Shown here: piece after piece, positions 49,401-61,400 of the stretch
Layout of the letters: each line of letters starts with the position of its first letter
How positions within the stretch are numbered: the first letter of the stretch is position 1
Source: Henricia sp. BOLD:AAB3569
Taxonomy: Eukaryota > Echinodermata > Asteroidea > Spinulosida > Echinasteridae
Assembly: GCA_037783545.1 (NCBI GenBank)
Contig: JBBELK010000964.1
Location: 1-64,000 of the forward strand
Length of the DNA: 64,000 bases
Reading direction: 5' to 3'
The notes under the pieces: model-generated
Databases searched by the model: none
What the model was told of the DNA's origin: nothing
The model's input: only the letters and a program-made list of their open reading frames with translations
Position numbers and translations under genes: made by a program

Positions 49401-52400
49401 CAATGAATCACCATTTATATAACGATGTTGCATGATGTGGCTTACACTGTTTAAGGGTTATTTTGGGAGTCTTCAGTGTTGACAAAGTGCCACCATTTTG
49501 AATTATTTAACAAAGTGGTGGTTGTGGATGTAACTTGGAAACCAATACAGTTCAACTGCTTTCACACAAACTACAAATATTTTGATGTTGAATTTGAAAT
49601 TAACACAGTTCTCAAACTAAACAATCCTTTTTAATTTGAATTTGGAGGATTCTGTGTGATTCAAGAAAATCTGCTAAAAAGCACCAAATGTCACACCTAC
49701 ATTTGAACAAAATTCTATTTAGTTGACATCTGCTCATGGATTTTGTTACAAGTAATGAATGTTTTAATTTCTCTCCTCCAACAGTGTGAATTTTGATTCA
49801 TGGAATTATCAAGGGCAAAAAAAAGTTACAATGGTTGTGGATGTAACACGGAAACCATGTTCCTGAACTTTATGAAATGACCTGTATAGCATTGGTCCGT
49901 GAATTTAACATGGTATAGGTGCTTCGCTGCCACAAATACTCCAGAGACTCTTAAGAGGTGGCTCTAGTGTCGGGGGCTAACTGCATCCCAATCAGTTAAA
50001 CACAAACGCAATGAGCGACGGTTCGGCGAGTACTCTGTTTAATCCCATCATGCTTCGCGCGAAGAGGTATTGTTACGTCATCTCGCTTGTGGGTTATTTG
50101 GGTTTGGAATTGTATACTCAACAAACAAACAAACAAACAACCCAACGTCATCTGCCAATTTCAATTCAATTTTGTAAAAGTTACGTAACATGTCTGGCAG
50201 ACCCAACAAGGTCACAAGCCTAGACAATTGGTGCAGATGAAATTTACAATGCCAGTGTTCTCCACTACCGGTTTTGTCCGGGCGCGCCGCCCGGACAAAA
50301 TCATCAGAGGTACCGTTAGCGCCCGGACAAAAATTTGCCGCCCGGACAAAACATTGTGCCGCCCGGACAAAAAAAATATAATTTCTCCTCCAAAACACTA
50401 TGAAAGTACAGCCGAGTCATTCCAAAATGCGGTGTATATTCACCTAACGTGATTCGGTAGTCACTGGTGTCATTATCGGTCATTTACCACGCAAATCTAT
50501 CGGATCGGCGACCCAAATTCGCATCGATAACGGCCATGACAGTATGCATTTGTTGAACAGCGCCCTCAAGAGCCGTTTTTTTTTTACTCTTGAGGGCGCT
50601 GCATGCCAACCACTGTGTCGCGACGTACGTCCGGGTGCGTTCGTGGTTGTGTGTTTGGGTGAGTACGTGCTGTAGTGCTGCCGCTGTCGCCATCGCAACC
50701 CCCCCCCGCTGAGCGACATCGGCGCGCCCGGACAAAATTTGGACCAGTGGAGATCACTGAATGCTTCACATGAATGGTGTGAAATTTTGCTGCTCCGTGG
50801 TGGCTAATTTGCAAAATATTGGCAGTTGCAAAAATTAAACATAGAGATAACGTCATTTGTAACAGTTTTCCAATCCTGTAATCTATCTTTAATGGATGCT
50901 GGAAAACAAGGGAATATTTCTTTGGGGATGAATTTCTTTGTGGATGTTAGTTCCGAGAACTTACCATGCCAATTTGAAGGAGAAATACTCATTTATCTCT
51001 GCCTGGATGTTGGTCCACATCTCGGTTGGGTTAAGGCTGGCCCATACAATGCTGTCTGTTGATAAGACAAACAAACGTCGTCTTGAGCAATATGTAAACT
51101 GACATTGCAAATATCAAAACTATACACCAATCCGAGAGCTGAAGTCCTCTTCTTTGTACGTCCGCCATAACTGGGGGCCATCCAGTGCAATGAACTGTGC
51201 GTTTTGTGTTGATGATAAGCTGTTACATTTTGTTGTCACTTTTGCTGTTACATTTTGTTGTCACGAACAATTGTTTGCATTTATTGTAAGCTTGCGAAGC
51301 CTGTGTGTACACAGGCTTTATACACAGGGGGCGCGTTGTGCGCTGTTCGATTTAACACCCCCAGTTTATGGCAGTGGATGGCCCCTAGTAATGGCGGACG
51401 TGCACAGAAGGAGTCCTTTGCAACCGAAGTACGAAAATGTTATGCTGTGTGAAATCATGCTGCATCATGTGCCGTCATTTTAAAGAAATACAGAGTTTAT
51501 ACAGTGAAGGTATATATATGACAGGATTGATAATTGAAAGATGAATTTAGAAACACGAGTAAATTGCAATGCCCCGACTGGGATTCAAACCCAGGTCCTT
51601 GGCATACATGGCCAATTGCTCTACCAACTGAGCTATCTGGGCATCCCGCCGAAGCATCACAACAATCTCGTGCTCGCCACTCTCGGAGCATTGCAATTTC
51701 TCGTGTTTCTAAATTCATCTCTAATTGTCAATCCTATCATATACCCTCAAGTACTTAATCGTTATCAAATAGAGAGACTCAACGTACCATGTCCAATGGC
51801 CGTGATCAGCCTTGCCGATTTCTTTTTGTTCCGTTTCTTCTTTCCGTGGCCATTAGTTACCTGTGCAGGTCAATCAAATTTCTGAGATAATCAGCAATAT
51901 TAGTTATTTAAAGGTGCGTGTCAAGATCACATTTTTGAGGCCCCCATGGGTGTTGAAGATTTTGATACCATATCATTTGTCATATTTTTTCCATTATCAT
52001 TCTGAAATTGTGCACCCTCAATTTCTAGAGATAACATAAAAAATCCACCAAAGTTTAGTAAACTAATTTGTCCGGTCACATAAAGCGAGTGATAACACCT
52101 ACTTTTTTGCTTCCACATCCAAATTGGAGATTGCAAATTTCCTGTTTTTTTCCCCATGGATAGTATTTTGGGGAGGTAGTTAATATGACCGTTAGGTCAG
52201 AACAAAATCCATTATTTGTAATAATCTGGTCACACTCCTTTAATTTGTATTTCTTTGACTAGTTCCAAAACCACACAAAGCATACAATTTTAGTTCCTAG
52301 TTTGCAATACCACTGGGACACATAGCTCAGCTGCTACTGTAAAAGCCAATATTTTCGCGTACAGATATTTTCGCGCATTTCAACATCACTGACATTTTCG

Positions 52401-55400
52401 CGAGTTGTTATTTTCGCGGATGAAAATTATGTCACCTTAACATTCACAGAATTGCCTCATTCAAATTACATTTAGTAAGAAAAACACTTTCAAGAATGCA
52501 GGCCTACCATCGATTAATAAATAATACAGCGCGTCAATCGTAAGTTACCAAGCACAGTAGCGCTCACACAGTGTGCGACCGTGACCTAGTTTAATAGGCA
52601 AGCCTAAACACGCATGATGAGGTGATTGCACGTTGCGGTCTAGCGAGGTGTGCGCTGTGTGCAGCTATAGGCAAATGAAGTGTACACAGCTATAGGCGCG
52701 CTAGGGGCATGCAACATGTGTCAAGTACAGTACAACAAGGTCATGACCTGATTAGTATTGTATCAGGTTGCCGACCTTTTGTTTCAGGGATCGCCACAAT
52801 TGTTGCAAACAATATTTACGCGGGTTGTTATTTTCACGGGCTCTGTCTGGTGCGCGAAAGGCGCGAAAATAAAACCACCGCGAATATTTCAGCTTTTACA
52901 GTAGTTGAAAAACTTGACTTTTTTGCCACTGAAGGGCATTGATTGTCTGTTGTGTAAATGCATGAGCAATGCTGCAAGTTGAAAAAAAGTTTACGTGCAA
53001 GATTTCCCCATAAGAGTATTCACATATAATAAATTTATCGAACATTTTCTCGTAACGTATCCTTACCTCTTCATCGGCTTTTGGAGGCTGTGGGTTTGGC
53101 ATGGAACCTAAGAAGCAGTTTAGGAAATGGCTGATGGCAGCAGACAGGCTAATCATGCCCACACCTTGCATGTAGGCCCTGAAGAGGTGCTTGGCAGCAC
53201 GGGTGATCATCTCACTGACCAGGAGTCGCTGGGGGGATCAAAGTTAGAGATTGATATAAAAGTCTAAATCGAGATCGAGATCGAGATCGAAATCGAGATC
53301 GAGATCTAAATCGAGATCGAGATCTAAATCGAGATCGAGATCGAGATCAAAATCGAGATCGAGATCTAAATCTAAATCGAGATCTAAATCGAGATCGAGA
53401 TCTAAATCGAGATCGAGATCTAAATCGAGATCGAGATCAGAATCGAGATCAAGATCAAGATCAGGATCAAGATCAGGATCAGAATCCAGGATCAGAATCC
53501 AGGATCAAGATCAGGATCAAGATCAGGATCAAGATCAGGATCAAGATCAGGATCAGAGTCAAGATCACAATCGAGATCAAGATCACAATCCAGATCAAGA
53601 TCACAATCCAGATCAAAATCGGAACCCAGGTCAAAACCAAAATCAGAATAAAAAGTAAATCAACATCAGAAAATAGGTCCTTATGCCTAGGTCACATTTG
53701 CTCTACGGCTAGGATACGGCGGCCGTAGCCCCCCGAAATCGATAGATACCTGCGGCGGCCGCAGAGGATTTGCGGTGGCCTCAGGGTCGCCCTGCGGCGT
53801 ATCCCTATCTTTTACAGGCCGTAGGGGTCGCCGTGGGATTATAACTTTGTTTTATTTATAGGTTCGCCGTAGCAATTACACACGCCGTAGCCATGCCGTA
53901 GTGCGGTTCCCGGCGACCATACGTCGGGCGTACAGTGGCCTTGCGTTTGCCGTGCGGCTGCCCCATGGTCTTATGAATTTCAATTAGCCTTTTAGAAGTA
54001 TGGCGGAACAAAAGGAGAGGGCGCAATTTCATTTGGGTATGAATTTTGTTATCAATTGTATTTCTTTCCAAAAACTTGCTTTACATGTTGTAATTATAAT
54101 ACATAGACAGAATTATAAATAAAATTAATAAGTGTAAAGTGAAAAACTTAGTTATTTTGCATTTTAGTCGATTTTATACCCACTGCAAAGTGCGCCCTCC
54201 TAATGTGTCCGCCATACTTCAAAAAGGCTAATTGACTTTTGCGGAACCCAACAAAATTGCCGCGGCCGCAGGATTTCCACGGGCGCCCTAGGGCAGCCTT
54301 ATGGCGGCCCTACGGTGCCCGTACGGTGGCCTTGCGGTATGTGGCACACCCTGCGGGCAACGCAAGGCCCACGCACGGCTCCCGTACCATACGCCCGCCG
54401 CGCGCCATCAGTAGGGCCCCCGTGGCAGTCTGCGCCGTGCGTGGAGCGGGTATTTATATCAGTTTTTTCATATGTATATTATCTCTCAGTCTGAGTTATT
54501 TTGCCTTGCGTCTGCCTTGGCAAAAACCTACGGCCGCCGCAGGGACGCCCTAAGGCGACCGTGCGTCATCACTTTAAAGGCCGTACGGCAGCCGCAGGTT
54601 TTCTGTCTCCACAAATTCAAAATACGACGTGCGGATACCCTAACATATGTGACTGCTACAGTATGTGGGAATGCTGCGGCTGCCCTATAATTGCTATTGG
54701 CCGTAGAAATTTTAGACCCCACGGCCGCCGCGGCAAATGTGACTTAGGCATAAACAGGATACAGCTAAAAAAAAACACAATCCAGGTGAAAACCATAATC
54801 TAAATAACTCAAATATAGGTTAAACAAATAAATAAGTATTCAGATCAAGACTAGATTCCGGATCACAACCCAGATCAAAGTGAGATTAAAAACCAACGTT
54901 ACCACTTAGCATCAGGCCCAATTTTGTATAATTTTTAAAAGTTGTGATGATGACAAGATATTCTGGTGCAATCTGGGATTTGATTGTCTTCTGAAGTTTA
55001 ACGAACCAACTTACATGTAAGTATGACAGCGGTGGAGCCGTGGAGACTATTGTTGTCAAGACACCCAGATAACGCATGTTGATTCCCCTGTTACAAAAGA
55101 TACATGTAGATGTGAATAATGAAGGCCGAGTACCAATCAAAAGTAATGCAGGTGACATACGATTTTAGCGGGTAATTTAGCAGCTAAAAGGGAATAAAAG
55201 TTTGTTTTGCTGGTCCTAAACTGTATGCTGAAGACTGCCAGGGGACCCTGGAGGCTAATAATGGGCCCGACAATACAAACTTTTATTCCCAATCATAAAT
55301 ACCTTTTTGTGTTTAGTAAACTCTCCGAAATTCGTTGACAGTAAACTTTGCCGATTCAAAAATTTGGAGTTTACTTTCCTACATTGCATTGCATTAATTA

Positions 55401-58400
55401 AAAGTACAGTGTCTCGAGTTGTTTTTCGTTTGATCGCGCTTGTTATGCGCAATGCACGCGTGTTGTATGCGCACGCACACGTCCGGGTAAACTTACTTAA
55501 CTTTTTGTCGCACTGCGTCAAATCTTTATGGGCTTGGGAGGTTTTTGCGTTTGTATTCACGGGAAGAGGGAGAGGGAGAGAACAAAACAGGGACAATATA
55601 GGTCCCCGATTCACCCCAGGTCCTAATCGTAAGGAGGTCTTCGCAAAAAAACTATGTCCAGAAAAGATTGCCGGTGAAAACAAACCCACCTATGACAAAC
55701 ACCGGTAATCATGTTACCTAAAGCTACAGATTTGAAATTTTAAATGTAAATGGTTTGTGCCCCAACCTATAATGGTTCGTGAAACCTATAATGGTTTGTG
55801 CCCTAACTATAGGTTTCACAAACTATTATAGGTTAGGGCACAAACCATTTACGTTTCAAATTTCAGCTCTGTAGCTTTAGGTAAAATTGAGTTAGGTGTC
55901 ATTAAAGAAATTCTTTCCTACAGAAAGGTTTTCAAAAGATTAATGGGACGTCCCCGATTGCCGGTGAAAATATGTATTGGTGCGTGTGTGTATGTGTTCC
56001 ACATGCGTTATGCACACTGCATGCGTGACGCGTGCTGTACGCCCATGCACACGGCCAGGTAGAATTTACTTAACGCTGTGTCATTTTTTATTTTTGCTTG
56101 TGCAGTTTGTGTACGTGTACATGTTGCATACGCATTCAAACTGACTGGTGCGCCACAGGCTACACTGCAAAGTGTCTAAAACTAGCTTGGACCTTTATTG
56201 TTCGTTTAAGACTACCCACGTGACATGCTCTCAGCCAATAGGGACGCATAAACTGTCAAAGGTATTTATAAGGATTTTTCCCGAAAAAAATCTGAAACAA
56301 TTTCTTGTTCCTTTTCGACAGTGCTTGTTTCATGCAAATTAACAATGATTTGGAATATTTTTAATCGTTTCCAAGGCAACACATTTTTCTCTGGTACCTT
56401 TGGTGTAGTGCCTCCGTTAATGTCAGTCCATCCAAGGGTGCAAGGCTGTGCTCTAAACACTCGCGGATCTGAAATTCAATTCGTAAAAAGTGGGTAATTT
56501 GTAAAATTGTGGTCCAAAAAATGTTCGGCGTCCCAGTTACATCTGACTCTACGTGCTTTAAATGGTTAAAGGGCCTGTGACACGCTAAACAACTTTGTGC
56601 CTAATCTTTGCTTCATATGATGGATTACTTGTTCAGCAAGACATACTACTGTTCGTTTGGATGTAAAATCAATAAAGGGTGGCCCTTTTCAACTTTGAAG
56701 ATTTCATTGCAATAAATCACAGACAGAGGGCGCTGTTTTGAGTGCATCACATAAGGAAGACAGAAGGGAAAAGTTAAGAAAAACATAAGACTTCAAGTTG
56801 GACTTGTGGCAAATTGCTGCAATTTCTACCCAAAGTTTTGTCATGGCTTACAGCAGGCAACATGTAAAACAAACTCAAACAGCCATGGATTACAAAAGTT
56901 TCAGGAAAATTGAGAAAAAAGTGGAATCTTTTGTGCACAGTTGAATGTGATTTTCCTGTGTTTGCCTCTTGTGACATCGTGACCTTGGTCATGAATATGC
57001 ATATTGCATTAGCATAAAAACTAAAAACCTTTGTTTTAACCCCCAAAGCAAGCTCCAAATAGGATTTGTATGACTTTAACTGAGTAGAGTGGTTTTAAAG
57101 CATTGATTTCATTGATAAAAATCCTAAATAAGGGGCCCTTTAAGCACGGGCGGCAATGACAGGGGTCAATCACATTGTCATTGTATGTCATGCACGAGTG
57201 GGCACTTTGTGGATCCATTTGTCACATCATTTAAATATGAAAACCTGCGCCCTGTCATGGCCGCCGGCGCAAAGGGTCTATAATACATGGGTTGCACTTG
57301 CTTAACACTGTCTTAGGTATACCTCTCTTTTAAAGATTACGAATTTTATTAATTTTTGTAAACTTACGAAGGTTGGAATTTGACCAACGAGGAGATATCT
57401 TGCAGCTGTTTTGATGACTTTCTTTTCTCTTTTGAATCTTTCGCTCTGTGGAAATGGAGGAAAAAGCTACTGTTGCAAATAAATGTCTAATTCACGCAGC
57501 ATATGAAGGTACTTCCATGATGCAGAGATCCATAATTTCTTTCGTGTCACGTTTTCGAGTCATATTTACATGCGTAACGCGTCAAAAAAAGTTCAGGGTG
57601 AATCCACCCTTAACACAAAAACCATGCATAGATTCTCCTAAACATTGCTGCATCCGATGTCGGTCACTTCGCCCAAAAACTACTTCGCCCTGGACCACTT
57701 CGCCCTCGACCACAAATGCAAATTCGCCCAAGCAACATGCGCGTGCACCCGGCAGACAACTGGCTAGGCCTTCTTAATTTTGCAAATGGGTCTTTCTATA
57801 AATTAGGGGTCCAAAAGTGTGACATTTAATGTCCACCGTTACACCTGATATGTGTTATTTTTCTTACAAAAATTATTAAAATGGCTTTTAAACCATTTTT
57901 TTATGAATTGTAGTTTATGTACTCACTCTTTGAGATGGAAAGTATATAAAGAATGTGTCCTGAATTTACAAAAACGATATGTAAAATGTAACGGGGGACA
58001 CCAAAATTGAACCCCTAATTTATAGAAAGACCCAAATAATCGCAATAATTTATGACATTTTCTGAAAAATTTTTCAAAAGAATAATTGGGCCTAACCAAG
58101 AAAACACCACCACCTTGATCCAGTGTTTGCCTTTAACTTTTTTCCCAGTTGGCCAACAGGACCAGTTGGCTTAAGTCTTTTCTGGCCCATCAGCATTTCA
58201 AGTAGCCTGGTTCAAATTATTATTTGTTTTTATTATTATTTGTTTATTAACTCACAACCAGTTGTTTGAATTAACCACATGTGCGCAAATAAACAAGGAA
58301 AATTTGGTAGATTTTCCATTCAATTTTCTCTAAAAGGAGGCACTGTATGATAATACTCTACCTAATGCATTTTTTAAAAACAATGTGTGAGTTACGGCAT

Positions 58401-61400
58401 GGGTCTGTTTTAATTCAACTGGCCAGCCGGACCATTTGGGGAGGCTTTCCAACTGGCCCAAGACAATTTCAACTGTCATTTGGCCAACGGACCAGTGCTA
58501 ATTCGAACACTGTTGGTCCACCCCCAATTTGGCCAACCAATCAGGGGGTAATTACCATTCACTCACATACGCGTGTTTCCGCTTGCCGCTTGGGCGAAGT
58601 GGCTTTTGGGCGAAGTGGTTTATAAGCGAACTAAATGTAAAGCGCTGCATTCATATAGATAAACTTTCTGCAGGCTAGTTTACCAACATTCTTCTTTATA
58701 TACATGTATCTAAAGCCATTGTTCCAGAAGTTCGTTTAAAAAAGCAAAAAAAAGCAATGAAAATCTAATGCTTTACAACTTACATCAGGGTCGGCATGGG
58801 TCACACCCTCAGAGAAGACATCAGGATTGAAGCGGATATCAAACTCTGTCCTGCTGAGTGAGCCAGCTGCCCAGGCTGCCCTGGCGATGACCTGCTTGTG
58901 GCCTGAATCGACTATTAAAACATGGAACATTTGAAAATAACATCAAATTCTATTCAGCCGAGTGAGCTAGCTGCCCAGTCTACCCTAGCCAGTGTTGTAA
59001 TGACTCGAGTCCCGATTTTCACCGACTTGAGTTGACTTGAGACTTGAACCACAAATGACTCGACTTGAGACTTGAACCACAAATGACTCGACTTGAGACT
59101 CAAACCTCAAATGACTCGACTTGAGACTCAAACCTCAAATGACTCGACTTGAGACTCAAACCTCAAATGACTCGACTTGAGACTCAAACCTCAAATGACT
59201 CGACTTGAGACTCAAACCTCAAATGACTCGACTTGAGACTCAAACCTCAAATGACTCGACTTGAGACTCAAACCTCAAATGACTCGACTTGAGACTCAAA
59301 CCTCAAATGACTCGACTTGAGACTCAAACCTCAAATGACTCGACTTGAGACTCAAACCTCAAATGACTCGACTTGAGACTCAAACCTCAAATGACTCGAC
59401 TTGAGACTCAAACCTCAAATGACTCGACTTGAGACTCAAACCTCAAATGACTCGACTTGAGACTCAAACCTCAAATGACTCGACTTGAGACTTCTTTACT
59501 CAAGTCTACCAAAAATAAAATTGTACTTTATGTATTTTTTTTGTCATTTTGAGGACCGAATTTCAGCAATCTTTGGATCCTCTTTCAATTCTAAAAAATA
59601 ATTATAGTACAGCAAATAATTCAGATTTAAGGCGAATACACACTATCGCGGAAAAATCACACTGTGCCATTGGTTTGTACACAAACTGGTTTGCCGCTTG
59701 TGCGCGGCCTATCGCGACGCGCAAAAGTTTTGAGCTGGGTCAAAGTTCAAAATTGTTGAACTTTGACCGCGGTGCGCTGACCTTTCCAGCGCGCAGCCAA
59801 TGAGGTATCAGAGAAGCCCCAAGATACCAGAACTGGAATTTTCTATTTTGGAAAGATCGGCGATTGGGGGCTTATGCAATGCGGTGAGCGCAGCGCGAAA
59901 GTGTGATTTTTCCGCGATAGTGTGTATCCACCTTAAGTCATACATTAATCTCACCAATTTCTTTCTTCGGTGTCTCAGCCAGTGCTTTTGCAGCCTCCTC
60001 CGTTACGTCACTGATATTTTCAGCGAGTTGATCGATTCCCAACGCATCCATACCGTTCAACATCGGACACTTCCCAGTCAACACCGCATTGGCGGCCTCC
60101 TCTAAACATTCATCTAGATTATGGTCCTCCGACGCATCGTTAGTTTCCACAGATGGTTCACTATTGTTCGAGGATGGCTCATTAATGTCCGATGATTTCT
60201 GTTCATCGCCGAGTCCGTTCGAGTCCTCCATAGTGCCGTTGATTTTCACCGAGTTACAATGCTCGGAGTTTGTTTTGTCCGACGTTTCACTGATAACGCC
60301 ATTAATGTTCTTAGCTGGTTCAACGTTTGTTTCTTCCGTTTTGGTTTCAGACGGTTTTGAATTATTATTGTCCTCTTTTTCAGTCCCTTGTGGTTGCTGT
60401 TGCTGTTGCATAAGGAGCACCGCTGCATGTCGGACGAAAACCATGTATTGGTGCCTGTAATGTAAGAATGCAAGTTTGCAGAATCTTATGATTGTAAACT
60501 TTCAAAAACGGGAACATCATCATTACATAACTAAAGAATAATGTTGATAAACTGCCTTGTAGAAAATTCAGCCACAAACTCCTCAAAAAAAGTTTGGAAA
60601 GTCAAGTTTGACTGACAATTTCTCTCTTGTTGCAAAATAATTTTCCTTGAATTTTATATCATTGGAAAGCCCTGTTATTCCTCTTTACGATGATGTGTCA
60701 TTTGTTATGATTAAGCAATTGGGAGATGTGCAGCACAGCTGAATACGGGGGCGGGTGTAAAGTGAAATGTCACAAAATGCATTGCTATTGTCAAAAAGTG
60801 CATTGACACATTCCCATCCTCCAAGCAAAAGGGGAATGCACTGCATGACAATAGCAGTGCATTTTGTGACATTTTACTTTCCACCCACTCCTGTATTCCG
60901 CTATACTGCACATCCCCCAATTGATTAATCATAACAAATGACACATCACTGTAAAGAGGAATAACAGGGCTTTCCAATGATACCAAATTCAAGGGAAATG
61001 ATTTAGTAACAAGAGAGAAATCGTCAGTCAAACTTGACTTTCCGAACTTGTTTTGAGGAGTTTAGATACAGTAAACCTGAAAAAATCCATGCATGGTTTT
61101 TATGTATAAATAAATGGTAAAAATATCGTCTACAGGCAACTTTTAAAAAACACTTCAGTTGGCAATTTCTCCCGCAAATGTTCCGTTTTACACGAAAAAA
61201 ACAATCATGTGGTGTTTGTCACCATTGCTATCAACACTTTTAAGTAGTTTTTTTCTTGTCAACTCTTGAAGTAAAATTTTGGCCAACTGCAAATAATGTA
61301 TCGAGGTTTTAATTTTTGTATCGGTCTGAAAGATCTTAACTTCCTATTCTAGGGCCACTCTACAATATTTGAAACATTAGTGACTATAGACATTTACAGA

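Noticed and set aside
51570-51643. Functional tRNA-Thr(TGT) gene
   Set aside because: Position 33 is A, one acceptor mismatch, and it is the core of an inverted-repeat element.
55255-55708. Overlapping 133- and 144-codon ORFs on opposite strands
   Set aside because: No family signal and located within a CLUH intron between an inverted-repeat element and a palindrome.
60089-60460. Plus-strand 123-codon ORF
   Set aside because: Exact antisense of the CLUH acidic linker exon; Ser/Phe-rich composition is the mirror of Glu/Lys codons.
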